NCBI RefSeq assembly: GCF_001517665.2 | Contig: NZ_LN999809.1 | Coordinates: forward strand, 1 to 64,000 | DNA length: 64,000 nt | Source: Peptoniphilus phoceensis | GTDB lineage: Bacteria > Bacillota > Clostridia > Tissierellales > Peptoniphilaceae | Direction: 5' to 3' | Part shown: positions 41,354 through 50,618 of the stretch, in pieces | Numbering within the stretch: position 1 is the stretch's first letter | Layout of the letters: the number at the start of each line of letters is the position of its first letter | Program-made: the position numbers and the translations under genes | The notes under the pieces: generated by a model | Seen by the model: only the letters and a program-made list of their open reading frames with translations | Database searches by the model: none | What the model was told of the DNA's origin: nothing

Positions 41354-43456
41354 ATGAAAATAAATAATTTTTTAGTTAAAATTTCCAACAAAATAAATAT
41401 TTTTTTTAAGAAACATTTTGGCAGAACCAGTGGTTTTGCCCTTATAATGGTGGCAATTATATCCTTATTTTCTGCCACCTTTTTTTATTATTATCTAGCA
41501 GATTTTGCTTTGCCAAAGCCACTGGCATTTTTACTTATAGCTTTGCTATTTTATGCCTTATATTTCATACTTTGGCAGCTACTAAAAATAGGATTTTTAC
41601 TTTTAAAGAGAGTTAGGGCAAGAAATCTTGCTATCTACGCAATTCTTATCTGGGGATTAAAGTACTTTTATGACGAATGTTTATATTATGTAAATATAGA
41701 TTATTTTGAAATAATTTTTATTGCTTTAGCCTTTCTTGTGCTTGTAACTTTTTCCAAGTCTCTAGTTTCCTTTGTGAAAAACAAGAAAAAATTAGCACTT
41801 TTATTTTTAATTCCAACTACGGCAATTCTTGCAGGGTCAGTTTATTTTATGGTATTTCCAGGTTTTCAATCAAAAGAAATTTATGAAATGAATTTAGAAA
41901 AAGATAAAGTTGCTGGAAAAACTGAAAAATATAAGGTAGAAGTAATTGATTATCAAGCAAATCCAGTAGATCTCACAGATTTTGTGAATTATTCAGGAAA
42001 TACAAAAAAAATTAGAGACAAATTTTTTGGAAAAGGACTTAATAAGACAGATGTGAGAGGAAGAATTTATGCTCCAAAGGGTTTAGAAAAGGCGCCAGTT
42101 TTATTTGTAGTCCATGGAAACCACAGATTCACGACAAAAAATTATCTAGGTTATGATTATCTTGGTCATTATCTTGCAAAAAGAGGAATTGCCATGGTAT
42201 CAGTTGACATGAATATGTTAAATGGCTTTATGAAATTTGGAGTTGGAAATGAGAATGATGCAAGAGCTATTCTTCTTCTTGAAAATATGGAAAATATTTT
42301 TAAAAGAAATAAGATAGAAAATAGTCCACTTTACAATAGATTTGATAGAAATAATATTGCTATAATGGGACACTCTAGAGGAGGAGAAGCTGCAACCATT
42401 GCTTATAATTTTAATGAACTTAAATTTCATCCTGACAATGGAAAAATATCTCACAGATATGATTTTAATATAAAGGGGATAATTACAGTTGCTCCGACTT
42501 ATAATCAGTACAAGCCTTCAGACAAAAATATAATTTTAAGGGATGTAAATTATTTTACTATTGCTGGTACTAACGATGCTGATGTAGACGGTTTTGAAGG
42601 AATGCTTATGTATGACAATGTAATTTTTTCTGGAGTAAAGGATAACTTTAAAACAGCTCTTTATCTTGGATATGCTAACCATGGAAACTTTAACAAACTT
42701 TGGGGGGATTTTGATTGTGACCCAGGAGAAGGACTATTCCTAAATAGAAAAGAATTGCTCGATGCTGACAAACAAAGAGAAATTTTATCTGCTTACACTC
42801 TAAACTTTTTAGAAAATTCCTTTGGGAAAACCTACAATAGAGAAATATTTAAAGAAGGTCCATATAAATACAGTGATTTGCCAGAAACAAATTATTACAC
42901 TAGATACATGGATTCAGATTTTGTAAAGCTTGCTGACTTTGAAGAAGATTATGACATAACTACAACATCTTTTCCTTCTGGAATAATTAATTTTTCTAAT
43001 TTGAGTAAAATTTATGAGAACAGTCACGAGTATGGAGAAAAATCTTCTAAGACAAGTGGAGTTTTTATTGAATCAAATAAAAATTCAAATTATAGTCTTA
43101 GATTTACAGAAAAAATTCCAAGTGGAAGATTTTTGCAGTTTGATATAGAAAATCTGAGATTTGAAGATATTGCAGATAATATAGATTTAGAAATGCAAGA
43201 TACTTGGGGAAATGTAGCTAGAATCAATTTAAGTGATTATAAAAAGATAATACCTGTTACAAAGACTTATCTTTATAAAATTGATTATCTAAATGACGAT
43301 TATTATGAAAGGTTTGTGCCGCAAACTCTCATAATTCCAATAGAGGATTTTAAAAAATCTAACAGCAATCTAAATTTAGAAGAAATAAATAAGCTTGAAT
43401 TTAAATTTAAAAATAATATTAAAATTTCTATAGATAATATAGGGATTGTGAAATAA
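41354..43456 (+). CDS. Membrane-anchored alpha/beta hydrolase
   Basis: A 700-residue protein. Residues about 27-175 hold five hydrophobic helices. A large domain follows, probably extracellular, with an alpha/beta hydrolase core: oxyanion segment LFVVHGNHRFT near 252, nucleophile Ser341 in MGHSRGGEAA, then FTIAGTNDADVDG as a likely acid loop and YANHGNF with a possible catalytic His. The last 200 residues look beta-rich, like a carbohydrate-binding or jelly-roll module. The substrate is unknown; lipase, esterase or cell-envelope hydrolase are options. It may run on from ricT. Confidence 0.8.
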   Translation: MKINNFLVKISNKINIFFKKHFGRTSGFALIMVAIISLFSATFFYYYLADFALPKPLAFLLIALLFYALYFILWQLLKIGFLLLKRVRARNLAIYAILIWGLKYFYDECLYYVNIDYFEIIFIALAFLVLVTFSKSLVSFVKNKKKLALLFLIPTTAILAGSVYFMVFPGFQSKEIYEMNLEKDKVAGKTEKYKVEVIDYQANPVDLTDFVNYSGNTKKIRDKFFGKGLNKTDVRGRIYAPKGLEKAPVLFVVHGNHRFTTKNYLGYDYLGHYLAKRGIAMVSVDMNMLNGFMKFGVGNENDARAILLLENMENIFKRNKIENSPLYNRFDRNNIAIMGHSRGGEAATIAYNFNELKFHPDNGKISHRYDFNIKGIITVAPTYNQYKPSDKNIILRDVNYFTIAGTNDADVDGFEGMLMYDNVIFSGVKDNFKTALYLGYANHGNFNKLWGDFDCDPGEGLFLNRKELLDADKQREILSAYTLNFLENSFGKTYNREIFKEGPYKYSDLPETNYYTRYMDSDFVKLADFEEDYDITTTSFPSGIINFSNLSKIYENSHEYGEKSSKTSGVFIESNKNSNYSLRFTEKIPSGRFLQFDIENLRFEDIADNIDLEMQDTWGNVARINLSDYKKIIPVTKTYLYKIDYLNDDYYERFVPQTLIIPIEDFKKSNSNLNLEEINKLEFKFKNNIKISIDNIGIVK

Positions 43457-43542
43457 ATTGTTTAAAAAGAAATAAAGAGGGTAATTTAAAATTAAGAGCG
43501 ATGAGCTTATAAAGAAAATAAAAAAACTTGGAGGTTTTTAAA

Positions 43543-44025
43543 ATGGAAAGTAAATTATTAAAAGGACTTAATGAACAATATAATTTTGAAATTGAATCAG
43601 GATACATTTATATATCAATGGCACACCATGTAAAAGAAAAGGGAATGGACGGTTTTGCTCACTTCTTTTACAAACAAGCACATGAAGAATTTGAACATGC
43701 AGAAAAATTAAGAAACTTCTTATTTGAAATAGATGAAAAACCAGTTCTTGAAGGAATTAAAAAACCACAAGAAGATTTTGGAAACTTTACAGATACATTT
43801 AAAACTGCTCTTGAACACGAAAAAGAAGTTACAAAGAGAATTAACAAGTTAGTTGATCTTTCTGTAGAAGAAAATGACCACAGAGTAACATCACTTCTTC
43901 AATGGTATGTTGATGAACAAGTTGAAGAAGAAGATAACTTCAGAACAATAATTGAAAAACTTGAAAGAATCAATGAAGCTTGGGCTGGACTTTATATCTA
44001 CGACGCAGAACTTGGAAGAAGATAA
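43543..44025 (+). CDS. ftnA: Ferritin
   Basis: A 160-residue non-haem ferritin that oxidises and stores iron in a 24-mer shell. Ferroxidase residues visible are the E in NFEIESGYIYISMA, E and H in HEEFEHAEKLRNF, and E and Q in LQWYVDEQVEEEDN. ATG 43543 has TTGGAGG upstream; the frame opens at 43528. Single gene with its own terminator. It complements the feo uptake genes at 2 kb. Confidence 0.95.
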   Translation: MESKLLKGLNEQYNFEIESGYIYISMAHHVKEKGMDGFAHFFYKQAHEEFEHAEKLRNFLFEIDEKPVLEGIKKPQEDFGNFTDTFKTALEHEKEVTKRINKLVDLSVEENDHRVTSLLQWYVDEQVEEEDNFRTIIEKLERINEAWAGLYIYDAELGRR

Positions 44026-44045
44026 GATAAATAATATTGAAAATG

Positions 44046-44072
44046 AGATACCCTTAGGGGTATCTTTTTTTT
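44046..44072 (+). terminator. Ferritin terminator
   Basis: Stem AGATACCC-TTAG-GGGTATCT followed by T residues. Confidence 0.9.
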
Positions 44073-44217
44073 ATTTGTAAAATTTTTTGGATAAAAAATT
44101 TCCAGAAGAATTTTGTGAAATTTTAAAAATAATTTTTATAAAATTAAGAAAAATCCTAAAGTTAATATTTACTCTCTTTAATGATATAATTGTTTTAGTA
44201 ATTAATTGAGGTGTATT

Positions 44218-45111
44218 ATGAATTTTGATATAAATGAAAATTTGGGAGATTTTTTTTATGATGAGCCCATGACTCGCCACACTTCCTTTTGTGTGGGTGG
44301 GCCTGCAAAACTTTTAATAAAGCCAAAGGACGAAGAAGCTCTTATAGAAATTTTAAAAGAAATAAGAAAAAATAATTATAATTATTATATACTTGGCAAT
44401 TGTACAAATATTATTGTAAAAGATAGAGGTTTTGATGGCATCATAATTAAATTAAAAAACAAATTGAATGATGTTAAGAAAATATCTGATAGAGAAATTT
44501 ATGCGGGAACAGGTGCCAGTATGAAAAAGGTAAGCGAATTTGCCATGGAAAATTCTTTAACTGGTCTTGAGTTTGCTCATGGAATTCCTGGATCTTTAGG
44601 TGGTGCCATTGTCATGAATGCTGGTGCTTACGATGGTGAAATAAAAAATGTTGTGAAAAGTGTTAGACTTCTTGATGAAAATTTAGATGTTATAGAAATT
44701 CCTTGCGATGAAATGAATTTTTCTTACAGACATTCTCTTGTGCAAGAAAGAGATTTAGTTGTCCTTGGAGCAACTTTTGCACTTGATGATGGAAATAAAG
44801 ATGAGATTAGAGAAAAGTATGAAGAATTTGACAGGAGAAGGGCAGATAAACAACCTTTGGATATGCCTTCTGCTGGTTCTACTTTTAAAAGACCTACTGG
44901 ATATTTTGCTGGAAAGTTAATTGATGATTCTGGTCTTAGGGGATTTACTCATAAGGGAGCAGGAATTAGTGAGAAACACTGTGGTTTTGTTGTAAATAAA
45001 AATAATGCCACTGCTGAAGATATTCTTGAAACTATTGAAATTGTTCAAAAGGTTGTTCACGATAAATTCGGTGTTAATATGGAGAGAGAAGTTAAAATTA
45101 TTGGTGACTGA
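44218..45111 (+). CDS. murB: UDP-N-acetylenolpyruvoylglucosamine reductase MurB
   Basis: A 297-residue FAD enzyme that makes UDP-MurNAc for peptidoglycan. The FAD domain has TSFCVGGPAKLLIKP and LGNCTNIIVKDRGFDGIII, then GLEFAHGIPGSLGGAIVMNAGAYDGE. The catalytic Ser lies in PSAGSTFKRP and the Glu near the C-terminus. This is the type II (Gram-positive) form. ATG 44218 has GAGGTG upstream. It is followed 22 bases on by rapZ, a common arrangement. Confidence 0.96.
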   Translation: MNFDINENLGDFFYDEPMTRHTSFCVGGPAKLLIKPKDEEALIEILKEIRKNNYNYYILGNCTNIIVKDRGFDGIIIKLKNKLNDVKKISDREIYAGTGASMKKVSEFAMENSLTGLEFAHGIPGSLGGAIVMNAGAYDGEIKNVVKSVRLLDENLDVIEIPCDEMNFSYRHSLVQERDLVVLGATFALDDGNKDEIREKYEEFDRRRADKQPLDMPSAGSTFKRPTGYFAGKLIDDSGLRGFTHKGAGISEKHCGFVVNKNNATAEDILETIEIVQKVVHDKFGVNMEREVKIIGD

Positions 45112-45133
45112 TTTTCTTTTGTTTGGTGATTAA

Positions 45134-46000
45134 ATGGAACTTATAATTATTACGGGAATGAGTGGATCTGGCAAATCCTATGCTCTAGATGTTTTTGAAG
45201 ATCTTGGTTATTATGCAATGGATAATCTTGCTCCAGCTCTCTTGCCAAAATTTTGTAGTATAGCTCTAGATGCAAAGAGCAAAAGTTTTGAGAAGGTAGC
45301 TGCTGTTGTTGACATGAGAAGTGGCGAGCTATTTAATGATTTTTATTCTGCTTATGAAGAGTTAAAGGGAATGAATGTGAAAATAAGGCTCTTATTTCTT
45401 TATGCAGATATGGAAACTATTATTGCAAGATACAAGGAGCTTAGAAGGCCTCATCCAATGAATAGGTCTATTGTTGAGGGTTATAATTTTGAAGCAGAAA
45501 CTCTTTCAAAAATAAAAGAAAGTGCAGATTTTGTAATAGATACCACTGGTCTTTCTACTAAAAATTTGAGAAAACAACTTATGGCTTTTGTTTCATACGA
45601 CGAAAAGGATAACTTTGCCATTGAGGTTTCAAGTTTTGGTTTTAAAAATGGTATTTTAAGAGATGCCGATCTTGTTTTTGATGTTAGGTTTTTGCCAAAT
45701 CCTTTTTATATAAAAGAGCTCAAAGATTTAAACGGAAAGTCTGAAGAAGTGAAGTCTTATGTCTTGAAGTGGGACGTCACTAGTGAGTTTATCGAAAAGA
45801 CCATTGATTTATTGAAGTTTTTGATACCAAATTATATGTCAGAACAAAAGAGGGTTTTGACAATTGGAATTGGTTGTACTGGTGGATTTCACAGATCAGT
45901 AACTATAGCTGAAGAAATTGGCAGACTTTTAAAAGAAGAATATAAATCCACCTATGTTACACACAGGGATATGGAGAAAAATTTATGGAAAAAAAGATAG
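45134..46000 (+). CDS. rapZ: Nucleotide-binding protein RapZ/YvcJ
   Basis: A 288-residue protein. P-loop GMSGSGKS at 8-15, start typical of RapZ. The C-terminal domain holds IGIGCTGGFHRSVTIAEEI with the conserved Cys/His, and VTHRDMEKN at the end. In enterobacteria RapZ controls glucosamine-6-phosphate synthesis through a small RNA; in Firmicutes YvcJ is linked to competence and wall metabolism. It overlaps yvcK by 16 bases. Confidence 0.95.
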   Translation: MELIIITGMSGSGKSYALDVFEDLGYYAMDNLAPALLPKFCSIALDAKSKSFEKVAAVVDMRSGELFNDFYSAYEELKGMNVKIRLLFLYADMETIIARYKELRRPHPMNRSIVEGYNFEAETLSKIKESADFVIDTTGLSTKNLRKQLMAFVSYDEKDNFAIEVSSFGFKNGILRDADLVFDVRFLPNPFYIKELKDLNGKSEEVKSYVLKWDVTSEFIEKTIDLLKFLIPNYMSEQKRVLTIGIGCTGGFHRSVTIAEEIGRLLKEEYKSTYVTHRDMEKNLWKKR

Positions 46001-46953
46001 CAGTCCTTGGAGGAGGGACAGGTATCTCCACCATTTTGCGTGGTTTAAAAGATTACAGCAAAAATATTTCTGCTGTTGTTTCCATGTCTGATGATGGTGG
46101 TGGAAGTGGAATTTTAAGAGAAGAATTAAATATGCTCCCACCAGGAGATGTGAGGAGATGTCTTATTGCTCTTTCCAATACAGATAACACTATGAAAAGA
46201 CTCTTGAATTATAGATTTAATTCTGGAAGTTTAAAAAATCAAAATGTCGGAAATATTTTGATTGCTGCCTTGACAGATATTTTTGGATCTTTTGACAAGG
46301 CTCTTTTGGAAATGTCCAGTGTATTTAATGTTACAGGCAAAATTATTCCAGTTACTTTAGATGAAACTCATCTTGTTGCTGAATTTGAATCTAAGGACAA
46401 GGTAGTAGGCGAGTCCTACATACCAAAGATGTGTTATAGGTTAAATACAAAAATTGAGAAGATGAGTATGATTCCTCATTATCCTAAGGCAAATGATGAG
46501 GCTCTAAAGGCAATACTTTCATCTGATATAGTTATAATTGGACCAGGGTCTTTATACACTTCCATTATACCCAATTTTTTAGTTGCTGGGATAAATGAAA
46601 CCCTAAGAGATACAGAGGCGAAAGTTATTTACATTGCCAATGCCATGACCCAAAGGGGAGAAACTCTTGAATATTCTTTAAGAGATCATTTTGATGCAAT
46701 TCTAAAACATGCAGAGTATGACTTTATTGATGAAGTTATAGTGAATAATCTTAGGGCATCAGAAGAGATTTATAAATATTATTACAACAAAGATGAATCA
46801 ATGCCAATATTTGCCACTGATGATGATAGAAAATATTTTAGAGAAAAAAATGTAAAAATTACAGAAGGCGAATTTATTGAAATAAAGAATGGACTCATAA
46901 GACATGATGGTGACAAAATTGGAGCCAGCATTTTTAACACTCCTTTCTTGTAA
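45985..46953 (+). CDS. yvcK: Gluconeogenesis factor YvcK/CuvA
   Basis: A 322-residue protein of the CofD-like YvcK family. It begins IAVLGGGTGISTILRGLKDY, then VVSMSDDGGGSGILREELNMLPPGD and GNILIAALTDIFGS. YvcK binds UDP-sugars and supports wall synthesis on gluconeogenic carbon. The usual third gene, whiA, does not follow; instead an isopentenyl diphosphate isomerase gene starts 47 bases on. Confidence 0.95.
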   Translation: MEKKIAVLGGGTGISTILRGLKDYSKNISAVVSMSDDGGGSGILREELNMLPPGDVRRCLIALSNTDNTMKRLLNYRFNSGSLKNQNVGNILIAALTDIFGSFDKALLEMSSVFNVTGKIIPVTLDETHLVAEFESKDKVVGESYIPKMCYRLNTKIEKMSMIPHYPKANDEALKAILSSDIVIIGPGSLYTSIIPNFLVAGINETLRDTEAKVIYIANAMTQRGETLEYSLRDHFDAILKHAEYDFIDEVIVNNLRASEEIYKYYYNKDESMPIFATDDDRKYFREKNVKITEGEFIEIKNGLIRHDGDKIGASIFNTPFL

Positions 46954-47000
46954 AAAATTTTTAAAGATGATATTATTTACTTGTTATAAAGGAGGATGTA

Positions 47001-48017
47001 ATGAGGAAATATAGAAAGACTGAACATATAGAAAATTTCCTTCGCTCGACTTATGTTGGCGACCCACTTTTTTCCGATATCTTTTTGTATAATGACTCTA
47101 TTCCAGAGATAAATTATGATGAAATTGATACAAGTCTTAATTTTTTAGATAAAAAAATAAAATTTCCCCTAATGATAAATGCCATGACAGGTGGATCAAG
47201 TTTATCAGAGGAAATAAATAGAAATCTTGCCAGCGTGGCAGTTGAATACGACCTTCCTATGGCTGTTGGTTCGCAAACTATTGCTCTTGAAGATGAGGAC
47301 TCAAGAAAATCCTTTGAAATTGTAAGAGAAATTATAAAGGATGGAATTGTTATTTCAAACCTAAGTGGATTTTCTAGTGTTGAAGATGCAAAACTTGCAG
47401 TAGATCTATTAAGGGCCGATGCAATTCAAATACATTTAAATCCAGCTCAAGAACTTGTGCAAGCTGAAGGGGAAAGAAATTTTTGTGGAATTTTAAAAAA
47501 CATTGAAAATATAGTTAAAAAGTCTGAGGTGCCAGTTATAGTAAAAGAAGTTGGCTTTGGGATGTCACAAAAGACTGTGAAGAAACTCTATGATGTTGGA
47601 GTTAAGTATGTAGATATTTCTGGTTACGGTGGTTCAAACTTCTTTGAAATAGAAAATTTGAGAGATCCAAATGCAGATATATCAGATTTATTTTCATGGG
47701 GGATTCCCACTGCCCTATCTATCATAGAAACAAAAAAACTCAATTATGATGATCTTTATTTAATAGCATCAGGAGGAATAAAAACTTCTATGGACATAGT
47801 AAAAAGCATTAGCCTTGGAGCAGATATGACTGCAATTAGTGGCGAAATTTTATCTTATATAATTCGTGGCGGATATGAATACACCCTAAAGTATATTGAT
47901 GGTCTTATGGAAAAAACTAAGATGCTCATGATGCTAAATGGTGCAAAAAATATTTCTGAACTTCAAAAAGTTGATTATAAAGTAACTGGAAAGTTAAGAG
48001 AATTATTGGAGGACTAA
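47001..48017 (+). CDS. fni: Isopentenyl-diphosphate isomerase, type II
   Basis: A 338-residue FMN-dependent TIM barrel that interconverts IPP and DMAPP. It starts RKTEHIENFLRS, then FPLMINAMTGGS, AVGSQTIALEDEDS, LQIHLNPAQELVQAEGERNF-like segment with the catalytic Gln, KEVGFGMS and IASGGIKTSMDIVKSISLGAD. It is normal in length. AAAGGAGG gives a strong ribosome site. The same genome has the MEP gene ispE, so the enzyme would balance IspH products. Confidence 0.93.
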   Translation: MRKYRKTEHIENFLRSTYVGDPLFSDIFLYNDSIPEINYDEIDTSLNFLDKKIKFPLMINAMTGGSSLSEEINRNLASVAVEYDLPMAVGSQTIALEDEDSRKSFEIVREIIKDGIVISNLSGFSSVEDAKLAVDLLRADAIQIHLNPAQELVQAEGERNFCGILKNIENIVKKSEVPVIVKEVGFGMSQKTVKKLYDVGVKYVDISGYGGSNFFEIENLRDPNADISDLFSWGIPTALSIIETKKLNYDDLYLIASGGIKTSMDIVKSISLGADMTAISGEILSYIIRGGYEYTLKYIDGLMEKTKMLMMLNGAKNISELQKVDYKVTGKLRELLED

Positions 48018-48539
48018 ATGAAATTTATTAAAAAAGAAGAATTTAAAGATTCAAACTGGTCTGCAGGAGTTACAACGGAAGTTTTCATCTATCCAGAAGA
48101 TGCAAGTGTTGCTGAAAAAAATTTTGACTTTAGAATTTCTACTGCGACTTGCAATGACAAAGAATCAGTTTACACACCTTATAAGGGATTTTTTAGATAC
48201 ATTACACCAATTGACAATGTTATGAATATCGAAAGTGGTGAAAATAAATTTAAATTAAATCCCTTTGAAGTGCTTTTCTTTGATGGAGATGATTCTACAA
48301 AATCTTCAGGAGATGTTAGAGATTTTAATCTCATTTATAAAAAGGGTCTTGATGCAAAAATGTATGCCTTAAATATAAATAATTTTGTATTTAAAGCAGA
48401 AAAAAAGGCAGTAATTTTTAATTATGATTCTGATTTAAGAGTTGAAGGCAAAGATTTTGAAAAATTCTCAGCTATTTATCTTGAAAATGAAGAAATAAAA
48501 ATAGAAGGTAAGGGCAAACTTATAATTTGCGAGTTTTAA
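48018..48539 (+). CDS. HutD/Ves-family cupin
   Basis: A 173-residue bicupin of the HutD/Ves family. Seen are WSAGVTTEVFIYPEDAS, FDFRISTATCNDKESVYTPYKGFFRYITPI and LNPFEVLFFDGDD, which match the family W.aG.T.e......F..RiS.A pattern. HutD is genetically tied to histidine use in pseudomonads; no hut genes are nearby, so its role here is unknown. It starts one base after the fni stop with GGAGG, so it is co-expressed with fni. Confidence 0.82.
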   Translation: MKFIKKEEFKDSNWSAGVTTEVFIYPEDASVAEKNFDFRISTATCNDKESVYTPYKGFFRYITPIDNVMNIESGENKFKLNPFEVLFFDGDDSTKSSGDVRDFNLIYKKGLDAKMYALNINNFVFKAEKKAVIFNYDSDLRVEGKDFEKFSAIYLENEEIKIEGKGKLIICEF

Positions 48540-48550
48540 TATAAGATTAT

Positions 48551-48611
48551 AAAAAAAGCTGTGAATAATGATGTCTAGAAAATTTTAGGCATTATTATCA
48601 CAGCTTTTTTA
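48551..48611. terminator. Bidirectional terminator
   Basis: Long stem AAAAAAGCTGTGA...ATGATG paired with CATTATTATCACAGCTTTTTT, T runs on both outer sides, between convergent genes. Confidence 0.88.
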
Positions 48612-48627
48612 TTTTGTAATATTTAAA

Positions 48628-49512
48628 TTAATTTCTTACTAGAAGATGATCGCCAACTAGAGCTGTCTTAAAGCTAGGGTAGAAGTCAGAATCAAAAAAT
48701 ATTTCGTATTTTTTATTATCTAAATTTTCATAAATATTTGAAGTTATTTCTTCCTTTAGTCCAAATCCTATAGCTAGAAGAAAATCTTCTTCATCTTTAC
48801 CCTTGTAAGATTTCAAATCTTCTTCTTTCTTTTCAAGTTCTCTAAATTTTTCATTTCCAGCTTCAGTCATTTTAGAAAAAGATGATATTAGAGAAGCATA
48901 AAAATAAAGAGAAAAGACAATACTTACAATACCGAAAAATTTTTCATTGTAAACTGAAATTATTCCCACAAAAAATAAAAGTGAAAAAATTACAAAAGAT
49001 ATAAAGATTTTTAAGCTATTTTTTTCTTTGGTGAACAATTTTTTTTCAATCATTTTATCTTCTAAATAAAATATAAAATCGTTAAATTTTTTGTTGTAAT
49101 TGTCGGCTTCTGTTCTTCTTAACTTATCCATTTGTCTTGTTGAGATTTGATCATCTCCAAGAGAGAAAAGAGTTTTAAAAAGTCTTTTTTCTCCGTCATC
49201 TAGATTTGAATCGTCTAAGTTTTTTAAGATAAATGCAACTTTTTCTTCGCCTCTTTTTGTCTTATAGATATTTTTTTCTATAAAAAGATGTCCATCTCCA
49301 TAGACTTTTAAAATCATTGCTATAATTGTGTTGTAAATAAAATTTGGTCCTTTGTATAAATAGGCTTTTTCATAATAGTTTAAGTTTGAGTCCTTATCTC
49401 CAATAATCTTTTTCTTCTTTTTTAATAGATAGTTCATATAAAAAGAAAGAGAAAATAATAGTAAGTTTATTATAAAAAAATAAGTTGTTGAAAAATTCAT
49501 TTTAAAATCCAT
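48628..49512 (-). CDS. Membrane protein resembling the C-terminal part of DUF2207 proteins
   Basis: A 294-residue protein with a helix at about 8-30, a soluble central region (about 35-165) and two close helices (about 168-188 and 192-212), then a charged C-terminal domain. The central region (YLYKGPNFIYNTIIAMILKVYGDGHL and DDGEKRLFKTLFSLGDD, in parts) resembles the cytoplasmic half of DUF2207/YciQ membrane proteins. The usual N-terminal signal and large extracellular domain are missing. AGGTGATTAA precedes the ATG. Function unknown. Confidence 0.55.
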   Translation of the reverse strand: MDFKMNFSTTYFFIINLLLFSLSFYMNYLLKKKKKIIGDKDSNLNYYEKAYLYKGPNFIYNTIIAMILKVYGDGHLFIEKNIYKTKRGEEKVAFILKNLDDSNLDDGEKRLFKTLFSLGDDQISTRQMDKLRRTEADNYNKKFNDFIFYLEDKMIEKKLFTKEKNSLKIFISFVIFSLLFFVGIISVYNEKFFGIVSIVFSLYFYASLISSFSKMTEAGNEKFRELEKKEEDLKSYKGKDEEDFLLAIGFGLKEEITSNIYENLDNKKYEIFFDSDFYPSFKTALVGDHLLVRN

Positions 49513-49578
49513 TTAATCACCTATATCTATTATATACAAAAAAAGATTTTTGGGTATAATAAGAAATGGAGGGATAGA

Positions 49579-50532
49579 ATGTACGATATTATTATAATTG
49601 GCGGAGGTCCAGCTGGTTTAACTGCAGGTCTATATGCAGCGAGAAGTAAAAAGAAAACCCTAATTATTGAAAAGGGAATCGAAGGTGGACAAATCTCTGA
49701 AACTACTCAAGTAGAAAACTATCCAGGTATTGATACAATAGATGGAGTTGAACTTGGTAAAAAAATGGCAGACCAAGCGAAAAAATTTGGTGCCAAAATT
49801 GTCATGGACGAAGTCCTAGATATGGAACTTGATGGCAAAGTAAAAAAAATAAAGGGACATGTTGAATCTTATGAAGCTAAGGCAGTTATAGTTGCAACAG
49901 GAGCTTCTCCTAGAGAAATTGGTGCACCTGGAGAAAAAGAATATAAGGGTCGTGGCGTAAGTTATTGTTCAACTTGTGACGCAGCCTTTTATGAAGACGA
50001 AACTGTTTATGTAGTTGGTGGCGGCGATTCTGCTGTTCAAGAGGCAATTTTTATAACAAATTTTGCAAAAAAAGTTTATATAATTCACAGAAGAGATGAA
50101 TTAAGAGCATCTAAAGTTCTTCAAGAACAAGCCTTTAACAATGACAAGATTGATTTTATCTGGAACACTACTGTAAAAGAAATCAAGGGCGACAAAATTG
50201 TAAATGAAATGATTTTACACGATACTAAAACAGGTGAAGACAGATCAATAAAATCAGATGATCCTTTTGGAATTTTTGTTTTCATAGGTTATATTCCTAT
50301 GACAGAAATGTTTAAGGATAAGTTGGAACTTACTGAAGATGGCTACATTAAAACTGATGAAGAAATGAGGACTAATGTGCCAGGAGTTTTTGCAGCAGGA
50401 GATATTAGAAAGAAAAGTGTTCGCCAAGTTGTAAATGCAGCTGGTGACGGTGCTGTTGCAGCTATGAATGCTCAAAAATATATTGATGAAGAAGAAGGAA
50501 ATCTATACGAAGGTTTCAAAGAAAATAAATAA
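49579..50532 (+). CDS. trxB: Thioredoxin reductase
   Basis: A 317-residue FAD/NADPH enzyme. FAD motif GGGPAGLTAGLYAARS near 8-23, redox pair in CSTCDAAFYED near 133-143, NADPH motif VGGGDSAVQEA, and the C-terminal FAD segment TNVPGVFAAGDIR. It reduces thioredoxin. In anaerobes some members use ferredoxin or NADH; the HRRDELRA segment with its arginines suits NADPH. Single gene between two terminators. Confidence 0.95.
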   Translation: MYDIIIIGGGPAGLTAGLYAARSKKKTLIIEKGIEGGQISETTQVENYPGIDTIDGVELGKKMADQAKKFGAKIVMDEVLDMELDGKVKKIKGHVESYEAKAVIVATGASPREIGAPGEKEYKGRGVSYCSTCDAAFYEDETVYVVGGGDSAVQEAIFITNFAKKVYIIHRRDELRASKVLQEQAFNNDKIDFIWNTTVKEIKGDKIVNEMILHDTKTGEDRSIKSDDPFGIFVFIGYIPMTEMFKDKLELTEDGYIKTDEEMRTNVPGVFAAGDIRKKSVRQVVNAAGDGAVAAMNAQKYIDEEEGNLYEGFKENK

Positions 50533-50539
50533 AAATAAA

Positions 50540-50578
50540 AAAACATTGGCTGAAAATTAAAATCAACCAATGTTTTTT
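50540..50578. terminator. Bidirectional terminator
   Basis: Stem AAAAACATTGGCTGA with TCAACCAATGTTTTT, T runs on both outer sides, between trxB and the MATE gene. Confidence 0.88.
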
Positions 50579-50618
50579 ATTTTACATAAATTTTTATTTT
50601 ACATAAAATTATAAAAAT

